From Zanthoxylum bungeanum (Eukaryota > Streptophyta > Magnoliopsida > Sapindales > Rutaceae), in NCBI GenBank assembly GCA_019454045.1, contig SKCR01037646.1:1-64000 (forward strand): a DNA stretch of 64,000 bases, written 5' to 3'. Below, in pieces: positions 1-12,236 of this stretch; position 1 is the stretch's first letter, and the number at the start of each line of letters is the position of its first letter. Under the pieces are notes generated by a model. That model worked only from the letters and a program-made list of their open reading frames with translations. It was not told where the DNA came from and searched no databases. Both the position numbers and the translations under genes were made by a program.

Positions 1-412
1 GCAGAATTATTCACACACACTTTGAGTCTGATTTAGATATTCTGTTCAAAAGAAAGGATTTTAGTTGAAATATGCATTTTGAAGGTTCCTCTAACTTTGA
101 TGCTAGACATTCTCTGAGGACGTTATTTATATATATATTATTTTATTTTATTTTCTTCTCTCTTGCTTTTTATTTTGTGTGCATTAGTCTTATTTTTGCT
201 TTTGTGTGCATTAGTTTGACGTTTGTAGGTATCGTCACTGTAAGCCCTCACGAGACTACAACTCGTCCATTAGGGACACCTAAGGGTTTAAAGGCTTGTT
301 GCATACGCTAAATGCAACCGTGATCCATACGAAAGTGGCTTAGTGTAATGATTTATTATATTATATTTTATTGTTTTGCTCGATGACTAGCAAAATGTTA
401 GGTTTGGGGGTG
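1..412 (+). mobile_element. 3' end of the internal region of a Tat/Athila-like Ty3 retrotransposon
   Basis: This T-rich stretch has no convincing protein. It ends in a purine-rich tract with a run of five G (about 400-412) directly before a TGATGAGTGG sequence. That is the usual 3' untranslated region, polypurine tract and LTR start arrangement of Tat/Athila-lineage Ty3 elements. The rest of the element, including its 5' LTR and polyprotein, would lie to the left of the window. The small ORF in it (72-311) is low-complexity and I do not treat it as a gene. Confidence 0.6.
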
Positions 413-796
413 TGATGAGTGGTAATTATATCATTATTTCTCACTCATTTAACCTAATATCTTGTTAAGTTTCTCGGGTTTTGTGAACATTTTGATGTGT
501 TTTTGTGTTCTTTTGCAGATAAATAAAGATTGGGAAGCATTGGAAGCAATTCAAGGCTAAAATAGGAAAAAAAAATATAAAAAGGGAAAAATAATAATTT
601 GGCGCGTCGCGATGCGCAGCCTGCGTCGCGACCGCTAACGTGCGCCGATGTTTTTATAAAATATGTCAGGACACATGTCAAAATCTGAGTGGTTTTCTAA
701 AATGCGTCGATGCTAAAATACGCCGGTAACGTGCGCCGCTTGCTAACATACCCCTGCCACATGTCATAATCAGAACAGATCTGCTAACATGCGCCG

Positions 797-1036
797 TGCC
801 ACGTGTCACAATCATATGGTGCCGACACTCCGCGTGCCACGTGTCATCTTTCTATTCGACCGCATCCACCGCGTTCCACGTGTCTGCCATGTGTCATCTA
901 CGTGTCCGCCACGTGTCTGCCACATCAGCTACAATACAGAGTCATCTGCCACGTCTAGCCATGTCACCAACAGCCAATCATAGTCCGTCACGTGTCAGCA
1001 TCTCAGTGGACCAAATTCTGCCGCGTGCCACATGTC
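797..1036 (+). promoter_or_regulatory. Cluster of G-box/ABRE-like CACGTGTC motifs
   Basis: Perfect CACGTG cores lie at 800, 838, 877, 910 and 989, each followed by TC. Near-copies occur at 888 (CATGTGTC), 899 (TACGTGTC), 1028 (CACATGTC) and upstream near 669 and 747. CACGTG/ACGT cores are binding sites for plant bZIP and bHLH factors. The position within the LTR fits a U3 promoter region, but promoter activity is inference. Confidence 0.5.
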
Positions 1037-1461
1037 AACATTTCATTGCACCGACAGAAACTGCGTGCCATGTCATCGCCAGCTGCCAACTGTGTCCTCT
1101 TCCCGCGTACACATCGGCGTCGCGACGCGTAGGGCATGCGCGCATCGCGATGCGTGAAGGATCAAATTTCCTATAAATTAAGCTCATTTGCACCTCATTT
1201 GTTTCGTGCTTTCCTTAGGGTTTTCTTAGACTTTTAAGGATTGCATCTATTTTTGTAAAAATTTGTAATATTTAAATTATGTATTTTTATTTTTATTTTT
1301 ATTTTTAATTTTAGTATTTTAATTTTATTTACTTTTATGTTTTGCAGTTAAATTTCCGCTGGGGTAAAATGTGAAACATTTAATATAATTATCTAGGTTA
1401 ATCTCACTTAATTATAATATTTAAATTATAATTTAACTGGATTAATTAATGGCAGACTTTA

Positions 1462-1592
1462 TTACCGCCTATATGGTCGGTCTAAATATAAATTACTTTA
1501 CCGCCTATATGACTGGTCTTTATGTGACAGATAATTACCGCCTATATGGCTGGTGTAGTTGGACTAAATGGATTACCGCATATATGGCTGGT
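1462..1592 (+). repeat. Four copies of a 20-bp motif at ~37-bp spacing
   Basis: The motif TTACCGCCTATATGGCTGGT and close variants begins at 1462, 1498, 1535 and 1573. The copies differ at only a few positions, while the spacers between them differ more. This is a short tandem array inside the LTR of the Tat/Athila-like element. Confidence 0.8.
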
Positions 1593-2434
1593 TTTAAATG
1601 TTTACATTTTTAATTCATGAGAAAACAGAACATAAAATAATTTATATATATTATAATAAGTGAGATTCCTAGATTTGAAATATTAAATGTGGATCCTTTA
1701 ACCCCAACATTGTCTTTTTATCCTAGGGAAATGATGAAACACAATATTCATAAGCTTAATAATTGATTTAATTTTATAATGGGTAATTCTTTAGTTTGTT
1801 TATTGAGTCTTCAGCTTAATGCTTCTTGATTCCTGATCACCAATAAGATTGATGTGGTAAACTTAAAATGAACTTGGAAAAGAGATTTTAGGTTTCATCC
1901 TTAGATTCAATAGCTCACGATCTTCTTTGATGATAGATTTCCTTACAGGATAGGAATATACCTGTCGGGCGGGGGTAACCATAATTGGAACTTGACCTTA
2001 ATAAATTCAGGTAATTTGGTTAACATATGAATATGATTAGTTGGGATATTTTGGGTATTTGTATCTGACAATCGACATAGGCTTTTGCATATCTTCGTGT
2101 TCCAGGTTAGCAAACTGATTTATTACACATATATAAGATAATCAATTCATCATTAGAATAATATTGTGTAGAGTCATGATCCTAGATATTTGTGTCTTTT
2201 GTTATTTTCCTTAGTATTTTTTTTTGTGTTTTTATTATTTATTTGTTCAGCAAATTCACATTCAACCAACCAAAAGCAATCATTCCATTCTCTCTTTAAT
2301 TAGATACTTGTAAATAAATAGTATGAATAATTAATAACAACAGTAGGAATTAAGTCCTCGTGGGATCGATATTTTTATACTACTTGAACGATACGTGCGC
2401 TTGCGTTATACGCGTGTGATTACGCCGGTCAACA

Positions 2435-3296
2435 TGTCATCCGTCAATTCCATGTCTGTATCAAGTTACATACTGAGGTGAGTTTTCCCCTATGCCTCGA
2501 AAATATAAAACTATGATTTGAAAACATCTCTTTTCTAAATCATTTCTCAAAACATGCTAAGAAAATATAATGCAAAACAAACTTGGCTAACGCCCTAAAT
2601 GCAGAAAATATAAGTCTGATATTTAAAACCATCATAAAGTAAAATTAACTTAAGAAAAAGTGTGTCCACTCACTAGTTCGGAACTTGCTACTGACGCCTT
2701 ACGATGGTGGCGAAACCGCATCTCCTAGTGATAATTTTGCATGAGAGGAATCTTGGCACCATTACTTGCTACTTCAAAATGTTGAAAAAAATTAAAGAAA
2801 TAAAATGATTTGTTTTTATAAGGGAGGGGGAAGCTTGTCACTTTTTTTTTTACTTGAAGAGGAAGGTGGATGAATAATGCTCAATTTATAGGACATAAGA
2901 ATGATCTTTTTTTTTGCAAATGAGTGGCTAGGGAGAGGCCACATCACCATAACTCTAGTATTTTCACGAAATCACTGTAGTAGTCACGTAAATATCGATT
3001 TTTATCCTTCGTCCAATTTGAATTTAGGAAACTATTCAACATGGAAGTTGTAGGTCTCGGTCTTAAATTTCCGAAGATATAAAATTCATAAAAATCAGAG
3101 TTCGTATGAGAAAGTTACGGCCCAGATATCATATATTGTCCGAAGTAGAACATTTTACAGTTTCGTATCGGAATTTCGAGGAATTCACCAATTGTCTCCA
3201 AAGTCATTCCATGAATGTATATGTGCTCAAACATAATTTATATTATGTAACACTCATCCCATGATGTAACAGTAGTGGGGATTTTCGGTTGTTACA
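2435..3296 (-). mobile_element. Gypsy-A 3' LTR, partial, minus strand
   Basis: This stretch matches 18074-18938 closely over its length, including the segments around GGCTAACGCCCTAAAT and the CACTCACT splice-like region. Read on the minus strand the LTR begins TGTAACAACCG at 3296. The minus-strand sequence just before that contains CGAGGACGAAT, a signature seen upstream of the 3' LTR in Tekay/Del-type Ty3 elements. Its other half is displaced to the left by the inserted Tat/Athila-like element. Confidence 0.75.
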
Positions 3297-6200
3297 AATT
3301 CTCATCCCTTTAAATATGATTCGTCCTCGAATCCTATCTGCGGTCTAACTCACGAATTTGTCTTGATTCGAGAATATTTTTTTTTATTATGCTATACTTG
3401 TCTTCCTTACCTTCCTTTCTGCTGCTGCTATACTTATCTTTCTTCTGGGTACTCTTGTCATACTTTAACTATCCTTATATGTTCTATATTCGACTTTCTT
3501 TATCTCACCTATCCATATAAATATCAGTTCCAAAATTATACTATGTTCGTGGCCTGCCATCTTACTCATCTTAGTTCCATTTTGATTTGTAACCTCCATA
3601 CCTCCTTGTCATGACAACAATAACTTCTAAATATCCTTAGGAACTTATGTTCCTCTTCATATTTAAAGTATCCCCATAGTACTTTATGTTATAACCCATA
3701 ACCTTCACTTTCTCTCGACCTGTATATTCTTTGGGTTCTTCAGCTATTCTACTTAAATGAATTTATAAGATATACCTTATCTTAACATTTATTATCTTAT
3801 CTTAGCCAACTATTTAGCCCTCTCAGGTTTCCTCCTTACTAAACCTCATTTACTTATAAGCTTCATTTTTTCGAGTTCTCACATTTGTGACTATAGCTGG
3901 GTTTTGGACTTCATGACTTATAACTAACCTACTGTCCACTAATGCTTCTCATATTTAAGATGTTATATTAGGGGCAGTTCTCTCTCTAGTGATTCTTCTT
4001 ATTGGCTAAGGAATTCTAGGGCAAGGTATCTATACTAAGCCTGATTATATACACCTTTATACTAAAGCTATGTTCTTTATTACTATGTTAACACTGGTTA
4101 TACTGTTCTGGTTTACTCTTCTGCACCTTTGATTACTCTGCTAGCACGATCCGGTTATTATCTTTTACATGACTTGTTCTTTATGCTAGGCTACATTACT
4201 TATAAATCTTATCTTTTCCCGAGGTCTATTTACATATATTATACCTTGATGATTTATTCACTATGGCTAAGGCTATCACAAACCCGTGGTGGTTTGGTTA
4301 ACTTAAACTATGGCTAGCTACTTCTCAGAGATCATAAGAGTTAATACGTAATAGAACTTGGGTTCTAATCCAACACTGAGAGATCTCGCTGTGATGTACT
4401 TTTGTCTTCGCCTACTAAGTATTTTTCTTATATTGTCGTCTCACCTCGACAGTTCTACTTTCAAAGCTTATGGTTAGTGTTCTTTTCATCTTTTATCCTA
4501 CTTTATTATATATCTGAAACTTCTGTAATCTAATGGTTTGGTATCCTTCACCGGTTCATCTATTTTATGGGGGCAACTTTAAGGTGAAAATCGTGATCCA
4601 TCTCTGCTGTCGTGATCTATCAAGGGTTGGGAGGGTGGGGATTGATTCTGGCGCCTTCCTGGTGGTAGTGATCTTATCAGCTACCCATGATGTGGTTGCG
4701 TGTTCTGATCATCTATAAATCTGGGACTCTCATGAGTTATATACTATATTCATGAAAGTCGCTCTCTCCAATTCAACAATGGCTTCCAAATTTATGCTCG
4801 ACTTATTGTGACTCCGAGCTATTTTATCTTATGTTCCTTATCTATATTCCTTTGAACTTCTTAAGTTTGGTTATCTAGCCGTTTCTTGACTCGTTTGTCA
4901 TGTCAAATACACTCCTTTCTTGGTTCTTCTCCTTACTGGGCTCTGAGTATTGGGGTGAATACTTGATTTTTTTTTTTTTGAGATTTGAAAAAAATACATG
5001 TTTCTGATTGGGTGCCTATACACCTATTAGGGTCATGACTACTAAATAGAAGAGTTATCGCTCATACTGTCGGAATATGCGTTGACTACTCCAAGTCTTA
5101 AAGTTTCTATAACTCCGATCAACTATGATAAGTTTTCCATTTACATTACTATCTCAAGCTACATTATTCATTGTTACTATATACACTTTACTTCCTTATT
5201 GATTCCCGTAGCTTTCCTTATTATTTATTTTCATAACTTATTCTTCAATTCCATTTTGTGCTTCTAAACTAGTGATGACTTACTCCCATTGACTACTTCC
5301 TAGGTTCCTGCTCTTTGCTCTTGCTATAGGTTACAGCTACATCGTGCAATCTTACTGTTCATGCTGGTATTCTTTACTAACTTTCGATTGTCTCCCATCT
5401 CGTAAATCTATCATTTTTAAACCTTCCAGAATCTCTATTATCATTGGTCTGATCTATGGATTTTTGCAGGTACTACTAACTTGTCCATTTTCACTTGAGT
5501 CGGGTTCTTTCATTTCTATCCCTTGAAACCCCTTTATTTCTTATCTTGATGGTCTATTATTTCAGGGCTTTCTGTTTCTTACTTAAGATAAATTCTCATT
5601 GAACTTACTTACGGTTATCTTTACCTAGGCTAGTATAAGGTGGAATATAAATCTACATCTCAGTGGGTGTCGGTGTCCTTGTTCTAAAACTTTGTGTCCT
5701 GGTAGAGTCTATTACTCATGTAAGGCAGGTATGAGGTAGACTCTGTCAGAGCCGTTTCTTTAACTGGTATAGCTAAGAGATGAGGGTTTAGGTAGATTGA
5801 AACCTTATTTACTAGATTCTTAAATTAAGACGATTAATCCTTTCTATTTACGATATTCTCTTATTGTCCTAAAGGCCTGGTTTAGGGATCTAAAGTCTTC
5901 CATTCATTATTGGCATTACATGTCTGTTAAAGTCTCACGGCTAGTCTTGAGTTCTTGTCTATTCTTATAATTATGTCTATTCTTTGTTACTTGGGAGATT
6001 TACCGTATATACAAAGTACTTAAGGTTATTGAGTCTACTTGAAGAAATTTTATGATCAAAGAAGTAATTTTTGTAGGTAGGAATGAATCTTACTCAAGTT
6101 TACTTCAACATTTTACTTTGGTTTAGGCTCACTGTGTTTTCTTTAGTACTAAGGTTTTGTACTTTCTTTACTTATCTGTTTTTATATCTTCTACCTCTAA

Positions 6201-6695
6201 TTACTTCTGATTGCTTAATCATCGGTGTTCTTATCCTTTACAATTCTTCCTAACTTTTTTTTCTCATTCTACTTCCTTGGGTGGTTATCCTTAGGACTTT
6301 CCTATCTTGTTCTGTCTCTTTACTTTCCTTGTCTCTGGCTACTCAAACATCTATGCATATTTCCTTACTTCTTATAACTTTCTCTTCCCACTCTCTAGGT
6401 AGCTTTTCTTAGTACCGAATTTTCTGGTTTTATAGCTAAATTTGAACTTCTGATAATATTTCAGGATGATACAAAAGGCTCTTCAAAGCATATTATTATT
6501 TCTAAGGAAATATACTTAAATAGCTATGGAATTCTTACTAACCTGTCTATAGAACTTTGAGGACGTACTCAAGGATCGGATACTGGAGAGGTAGTGCCTC
6601 GTATACGGGTATCCTGGACATACTACGTCTACAAGACCCCAATACTCTTCCCACTACAGTCACTGACTCCATAGGCCATACTCAGATACCATCAT
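3297..6695 (-). mobile_element. Gypsy-A internal region without recognisable coding sequence
   Basis: About 3.4 kb lies between two minus-strand LTRs of one family. I found no gag, protease, reverse transcriptase or integrase motif in any frame, and no ORF reaches 100 codons. The plus strand is pyrimidine-rich. The 3' junction has a Tekay/Del-like CGAGGACGAAT sequence and the 5' junction has a primer-binding site. It may be a non-autonomous (LARD-like) element or one decayed beyond recognition. Confidence 0.55.
6681..6691 (-). other. Primer-binding site of Gypsy-A (tRNA-Met type)
   Basis: On the minus strand the LTR ends GGATGTTACA, then after four bases comes TGGTATCTGAG. That is one mismatch from the usual TGGTATCAGAG complementary to initiator tRNA-Met. 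It fixes the orientation of the element as minus. Confidence 0.7.
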
Positions 6696-7041
6696 TGTAA
6701 CATCCACAATCCGAGAGATGCTACCGGTAAGGAATAGGCCGTACTATTTCCCTGAGCCTATGACTCTGTAATCATGAATAATGCTAATATTCTTTTCTCT
6801 GTTTAAATATCTAATGTATGGGACCGTAGCCCCAAACTTAATAACAAAATATGCAAACTCAACATAATTGACTGTGTACTCAATAACACTTACTTTACAA
6901 TGAAAATTGAATGTGTACTCAATAACACTTACTTTACAATGACTATCACATAATCAAACACCTAATACATAACTTTTACTTGACTCTGACTGGACTCTCA
7001 CTCTTTCTGACTTAAACTGGTGGACTCCATAACCTAGTGAC
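6696..7041 (-). mobile_element. Gypsy-A 5' LTR, first part (split by Copia-1)
   Basis: On the plus strand it starts TGTAACATCC and matches, in reverse, the end of the solo LTR at 57745-57791 (the GCATCTCCCGGATT region). It stops at 7041, where Copia-1 begins, and resumes at 17404. The last five bases, GTGAC, are the Copia-1 target duplication. It also contains a tandem duplication of about 46 bp (6871-6960, ACTCAATAACACTTACTTTA repeated). Confidence 0.75.
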
Positions 7042-9584
7042 TGTTGGGGCTATATGCCCTAGAGCTCATGTGTTGTAAAACGGAATTGATTATTGTAATA
7101 ATTATAAACGCATTATTCATTTATCAAAGTTGATTGATTTAAATTGCATATTGTCTAATTGTCTTGTTTACCTTGATTACTTTTGTACCTTTAGACTTGG
7201 TGTATGTTTGATGCACAAGAGGATTTAAGTCTGAAGTTAGTAATCTAAATTGTCCATAGAGAGCAAACAAAGTGGGTACTTTGTTTGTGGTTTATCTATA
7301 GCTGTGGTCCATTCTATACTTGTATGATGACCTTGATCCGGGTTCGTTCATGTGGTGACATGGGAATGGAGGCACCTTGTATGATAAGATCATATAGGAC
7401 TGGACTCAGATAAATATGAATTTCTTTTAATATCCGTTAACCCAAGAAATTCATTTTATCTACTAGATGGTTATAAATGGATTAATCTTAATCCTGAGTG
7501 TACTACGAACTCCTGCATGTTGAGCTGTGTCCTTTGATTTACTATGGTGAGGTTGGTGTAGCAGTCCCGGCCAATAACTACGTATTTTGGGGATATGGTT
7601 TGTTATGTAGCTGGGAACTTTTTACATAGATATGGAATTCACTCCTTCTTTCGAGAAGTAGAAGAATATCTCTTTTAAGAGTTGATTCGGGACTTGAATA
7701 ATTTTGAGCGCTCAACTTTCCTATTACGAATAGAAAGTATTATATTCATAATTGTTATGAATTAATTGTTCATTATAGAATCAATGGTGCTTAAGAGACA
7801 AAATATTTAGAGGAGTATAACGGACTTATGACCCGGCTCTATTTATGAGATATTCGTGAAGGGATATATCCATATGTAGTGACTATATCGATGGACACCG
7901 AAGTTTGTTCGGCTTATATTTCCATCTACGGTAACGGGAGTTCAACTTCGAGTTTTTAGTGGAATAACGCGGAGTTAATAATTCGTAATATTTAATTAAA
8001 GAGTTTAATTAATATTTCAGAATTATTGGAGCTCGGAACCGTAGGTCCATTTGGTCCCCGTGCTAGCTCGATTAACTGTAGCAAACCTAATATAATTAGA
8101 TTGTCTAATAATATGCTCACATTATATTTAAATATTGTTAATATGATTAATAATATTTTTGTCACAAATGAAAATAATATTAAATTAGTTTAATATTATA
8201 TTTTCTAATATTTTGATTATAAGATAATCAAATAATAATTATAAGATAATTATTACATCATCATTGATAATGCACAATAATGAGATAATTATGACATCAT
8301 TATTTGATAATGGTAAATGCATTATCAAGACAAGCCTTAATGGTTTGCCAAATCATCCACCAAGTTTTTGTTAATTAGTTTTGACCTAATTACCTAACTT
8401 GTTCCATTATCTAATGGATTTGGTTGACACTCCACTCAAGTGTGTTAGCCATTTACAATTGATAAAATTGAGTGGATGTTGATGGAATGGTTTTAGTTTA
8501 TATTCTCTACCATTCCCACTCAAAAGGTTTGAGGGGTGAATTCAAGTGAAAAACATACTTAGCATTTTGAAAGAAAAAGTTTTTCAAGAGAGAGCTAAAA
8601 ACATTTACAAAAGTTGTGAGTAAGGAAGAGAGAAAAATCTTATTTCTCAATAGTTGAGATTAGAAAGAAAAACAAAAGTGAACAATATTTCTTTTTTCTA
8701 AAACAAATTTCAATATAATATTTCGTCATTAATTACATTTTTTTTCAACTAAATTAAATATTTTAGACCAAAAAATAAGTAAATTACTAATTTTTAAAAA
8801 AATAAATTTTTTACTTTAGCGTCGAATATTTCGACGCTAATAGTATACAAAATGGCCGATGTAAGCGTACATATAATTCTTTTTTAATATACGTTAGCGT
8901 CGACGAGTTTCGACGCTCAAAGTCACTTTTAGCGTCGAAAAATTTCGACGCTAATAGTAAACAAAATGGTCGCTATAAGCTTACATATAATACTTTTTTA
9001 ATATACTTTAGCGTCGACACCTTTCGACGCTAAAAGTTTGAATTTTTGCGTCGATATATTTCGTCGCCAAATATACAATATAGCGTCGAACAGTTTACTT
9101 TAGCGTCGAAATAAATTGGACGCAGAATACTGTTTTTTAGCGTCGCAGTTAATTATTTCGACGCTAAAAGTGGTTTTCGTCGACATTTTATCGTCCATTT
9201 TTTGTGTCTAATTTTTTCGACGCTAAATATCATTTGCGTCGAAATCGTCACTTATGGCGTCGAAACAATTCGACGCTAAATGGTCTAATTCTTGTAGTGA
9301 TCTTCTTCATCTCATCTTTCTAAAGCCAAAAGAGTTGTGACATTATCAACTTCTCTAAAAAGTTTAGAGGTTGATCTTGTGAGTGAAGCCCACACTTCGA
9401 TTTGTTGGTTTCGAGACATAGCTCGGAAGATTGAGTGGTTGATTCTACGGTAGAATCTCAAAGGAAATTCATCAAGAGTTTGGTGGAGTTCGACTTCAAC
9501 AAAGGAGAAGGCAAAGAAAATTTTAAAGATCCGGTGCCACCACACCCGCAACTTCCGCCGCGCAAGAGGAAACCGTTTCCAACA
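7042..9584 (+). mobile_element. Copia-1 5' LTR
   Basis: It runs from TGTTGGGGC to CCGTTTCCAACA and aligns along its whole length with 15463-17398, except for the inserted block at ~8690-9299. Scattered single-base differences are visible (several in the first 100 bp). The small ORF near its end (9435-9668) is also in the 3' LTR and simply reflects LTR identity. Confidence 0.9.
8690..9299 (+). mobile_element. CACTA-family transposon fragment inside the Copia-1 5' LTR
   Basis: This block is absent from the Copia-1 3' LTR. Its right end, read on the minus strand, is CACTACAAGAATTAG, a classical CACTA terminus. The interior from about 8818 holds many direct and inverted copies of TTAGCGTCGAAA/TTTCGACGCTAA, the dense subterminal repeats typical of this superfamily. 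The left boundary has no CACTACAA terminus, and the short segment AGATACTT present in the 3' LTR is missing. The fragment is therefore probably one-ended or was trimmed after insertion. It has no transposase. Confidence 0.75.
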
Positions 9585-11477
9585 ATTGGCATCGAGAGCT
9601 TAAGGTTGAAAAGTTTTCTTAACCCTTCTCTTTTAAGTTTTAGTTTTAGTAATTTATATGAGATATAAATTATTAGTATGCATGTTGTGATGAGTAGGCA
9701 CAATTAGATTCATGAGATGAATGGTTTGAATGTTCATGTGATGAATGTTTACTTTTGATTCATGTGATGAATGTATTGCGTTGATCGTTAATTTTTTCCG
9801 GCTCTTATTTTTAGTTTTGGAAATGTAAGACCATAAGGTCATGTTCTTTCAAGTGTTGTAAGTTCATTTCCTTTGTAATAAGTTCAATTTGTAACTTGGA
9901 GGAGCTGATGCCATGAAGAACTCAACATACCATGGAGCAAGATTTGAAGACCAATGGATGCCTTGGATTTATTGTACTAATTAGATTAGTATTTTTTTAA
10001 ACAAAATAAGAGCCCGGTTAACGCAATTTATGGATGTATGTAAAACTACATTCCGTTACGAGTCTATAGAAAAAAACGGGGACCAAAACGGACTCCGGAA
10101 GCTCCGGAACGGAGTATATAAAGTACCAGTGTTTTGACACCAGACCGATTTCGTTCGAACTCAAGTCAAACGCAACTCAAACGTTTTGCTACTGCCGGGA
10201 AAACGTTCGAACGCCCATAAAACGAAACACAAACGTTTTCAGCCCAGACCTGGGCATATATATGTGTTTTAAATTGTTTATTAACATGCCATATAGCCTA
10301 GGGTGCCTACTCTTGCATTTTCACATGCCATAACATGTAGACATGCATGATATTCAAGTCATAAAATATGATTTTATGTAAATTTAAAAGTTAAATTAGA
10401 ATATAAGATGCATGTAAACGAATTAATAAGATTAATTGGTTAAAGGTTTAAAAATTAGGAATTCAAGTTTTAGAACAAATGGACATTATGAGTACATTAT
10501 TTTCCTTGGTATATCGGATGGAAACCCGTATATAAATTCCATAGCCGATTCCGAATGGACGGTAATTTGGTTTGCACTCGGGATACAATTCCACGTACCT
10601 TTGTAGTAAATAATGTACTTTTATCTATTAAATAGTTTAATGACATATAGTCCATTAGTTGAATTCTAAAATTTTAAAACTTATAAGTGAACTAATATTT
10701 TAATTGTTAAAATGGATTAGATCACTGAAGTAAACTTGATTAAATTAGTTTAATTAAGTTAATGATTAGTAGAGACTAATAAGTATTAGTGAATAAAATT
10801 TTAAGTGTTAAAATTGGTTAGATCACTAATAATCCACTAGTATTATAAAGATATGTTTTAGCCGAGCATAATCTTAATACATTAGAAACTAGTGAGATAG
10901 AAACCTTAAACTTCAAATAGTGAGTGGGAGAGGGGTATACCACTATATATCCCACGATCTCCATTGTTATCCAAAAACGTGAGATTCAATAGGTGCCTTG
11001 TGGCAGCTTTGTTCCTGTCCCCCTACGGATGGTGTCCTTATTGGGTCAATATCAGGTTTGGATTCCGAAAGGATAGGGACTCTAGATGTATTTGGTGATT
11101 TGACCTACCCTACGGCGGCACTTCACTAGTTAAGTCCAAGGGTTCCGAAATAATGGGTCACACTCACAAAGGAATGGTTAAGTTGTTAATCATAGCATCC
11201 TTGATCAAAATAATGGTAGTTGATTAATATAGGAATAAGAGTTATTTCAGATATATTAATCAATTGAGAATGTCTCAATCTATCATGCGAATACTTGACC
11301 TACCCTACGGCGGCACTTATTTGTGGGATGATAGATAACCATGGCATAGTAATTTTTTTTAGGTTTCTAATTCATTATACATTGATCATGCATCATGTTT
11401 AATTTTATGCCTAAATGTTTGACAATTTCAATATGCGATGAATGAATGATTGAATGCGCGTTTATTATTTTTCAGCC
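9585..11477 (+). mobile_element. Copia-1 primer-binding site and long untranslated leader
   Basis: Directly after the LTR, 9587-9599 reads TGGCATCGAGAGC, a degenerate form of the tRNA-Met primer-binding site TGGTATCAGAGC. The following 1.9 kb has no sustained ORF. Two direct copies of a ~25-bp motif containing GACCTACCCTACGGCGGCAC lie at about 11100-11125 and 11294-11319. Confidence 0.7.
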
Positions 11478-12236
11478 ATGGCATCTGCAATAATCTCAAT
11501 AATCAAACAACAAGAAAAATTAACTGGGGATAATTATGTTAAATGGAAAAGTGACATGAATGCTATCTTGGTCTGCGAAGACCTTAAATTTGTCCTAATG
11601 GAGGAATGTCCTCCTGAGCCAGTACCTAATGCTGGCAGAGCTGCTCGTAATGCCTATAATAATTGGATTAAAGCTGATGAGAAAGCCCATAGCTATTTGA
11701 TAGCATCCATGTCTGAGGTTCTTGCTGCACAGCATAAGCCTATGGCGACAGCATCAATGATTATGCAGTCATTACAGAACATGTTTGGGCAACCTTCAGA
11801 CCGGAAACAACATGAGGCAATTGCCTCTGTATTGACCGCTAGAATGAAGGAAGGCACATCAGTCCGAGACCATGTGTTAAGGATGATGGCTCATCTTAAT
11901 ATGGCTGAAACCCATGGTGCACGTATTAATGTGCAAAGCCAGGTGACAATGATCATGGAAACCCTTCCGAAGAGTTTCCTGCAGTTTAAAAGCAATTGTT
12001 CTATGAATAAATTGACTTTTACGTTGACTGAACTGCTAAATGAGCTCACCAATTACGAGTCCGTTATGAACGGTCCTCGTAGGCCCAATGCCGAGGCAAA
12101 TGTTGCCGAATCTTCTAAATCTGCAATAAAAAAGAAGAAGAAAGGCAATTGGAAGGCAAAGGCAAAACCAATGAAAAAAGAAGAACAACAAAAGCTCCAA
12201 AGGAACCAATGCCAAAGGAAAATGTTTCCATTGTGA
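11478..12236 (+). pseudogene. Copia-1 Gag (UBN2-type), broken at its C-terminus
   Basis: I chose the ATG at 11478 (MASAIISIIKQQEKLTGDNY), since this is where copia Gag homology begins. Upstream in-frame codons from 11454 are leader. The conserved early block GDNYVKWKSDMNAIL is followed by a region with Gag-like helices and a Lys-rich tail. The frame closes at 12236, but the CCHC zinc knuckle lies just beyond it in another frame: KCFHCEQQGHG near 12216-12256, with a second indel before its last Cys. Gag would have formed the particle and bound element RNA. With two indels at the knuckle this copy cannot make a normal Gag-Pol. Confidence 0.85.

Larger units (their letters stand above)
413..2434 (+). 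mobile_element. LTR (3' LTR) of the Tat/Athila-like element
   Basis: The LTR opens with TGATGAGTGG after the polypurine tract. It closes near ACGCCGGTCAACA, after a stretch reading GATACGTGCGCTTGCG, which is typical of LTR ends in this lineage. Immediately to the right the sequence becomes the middle of a Gypsy-A LTR (compare 2435 onward with 18074 onward), so the element inserted into that LTR. The LTR is mosaic: a GC-rich part full of CACGTG motifs (600-1170), a four-copy repeat (1462-1592), then AT-rich sequence. No target duplication can be checked because the left end is outside the window. Confidence 0.65.

Noticed and set aside
9435..9668. ORF at the end of the Copia-1 5' LTR with an almost identical partner at 17249-17497
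   Set aside because: The match is due to the two LTRs being copies of one sequence; no family or codon-level evidence supports a protein.
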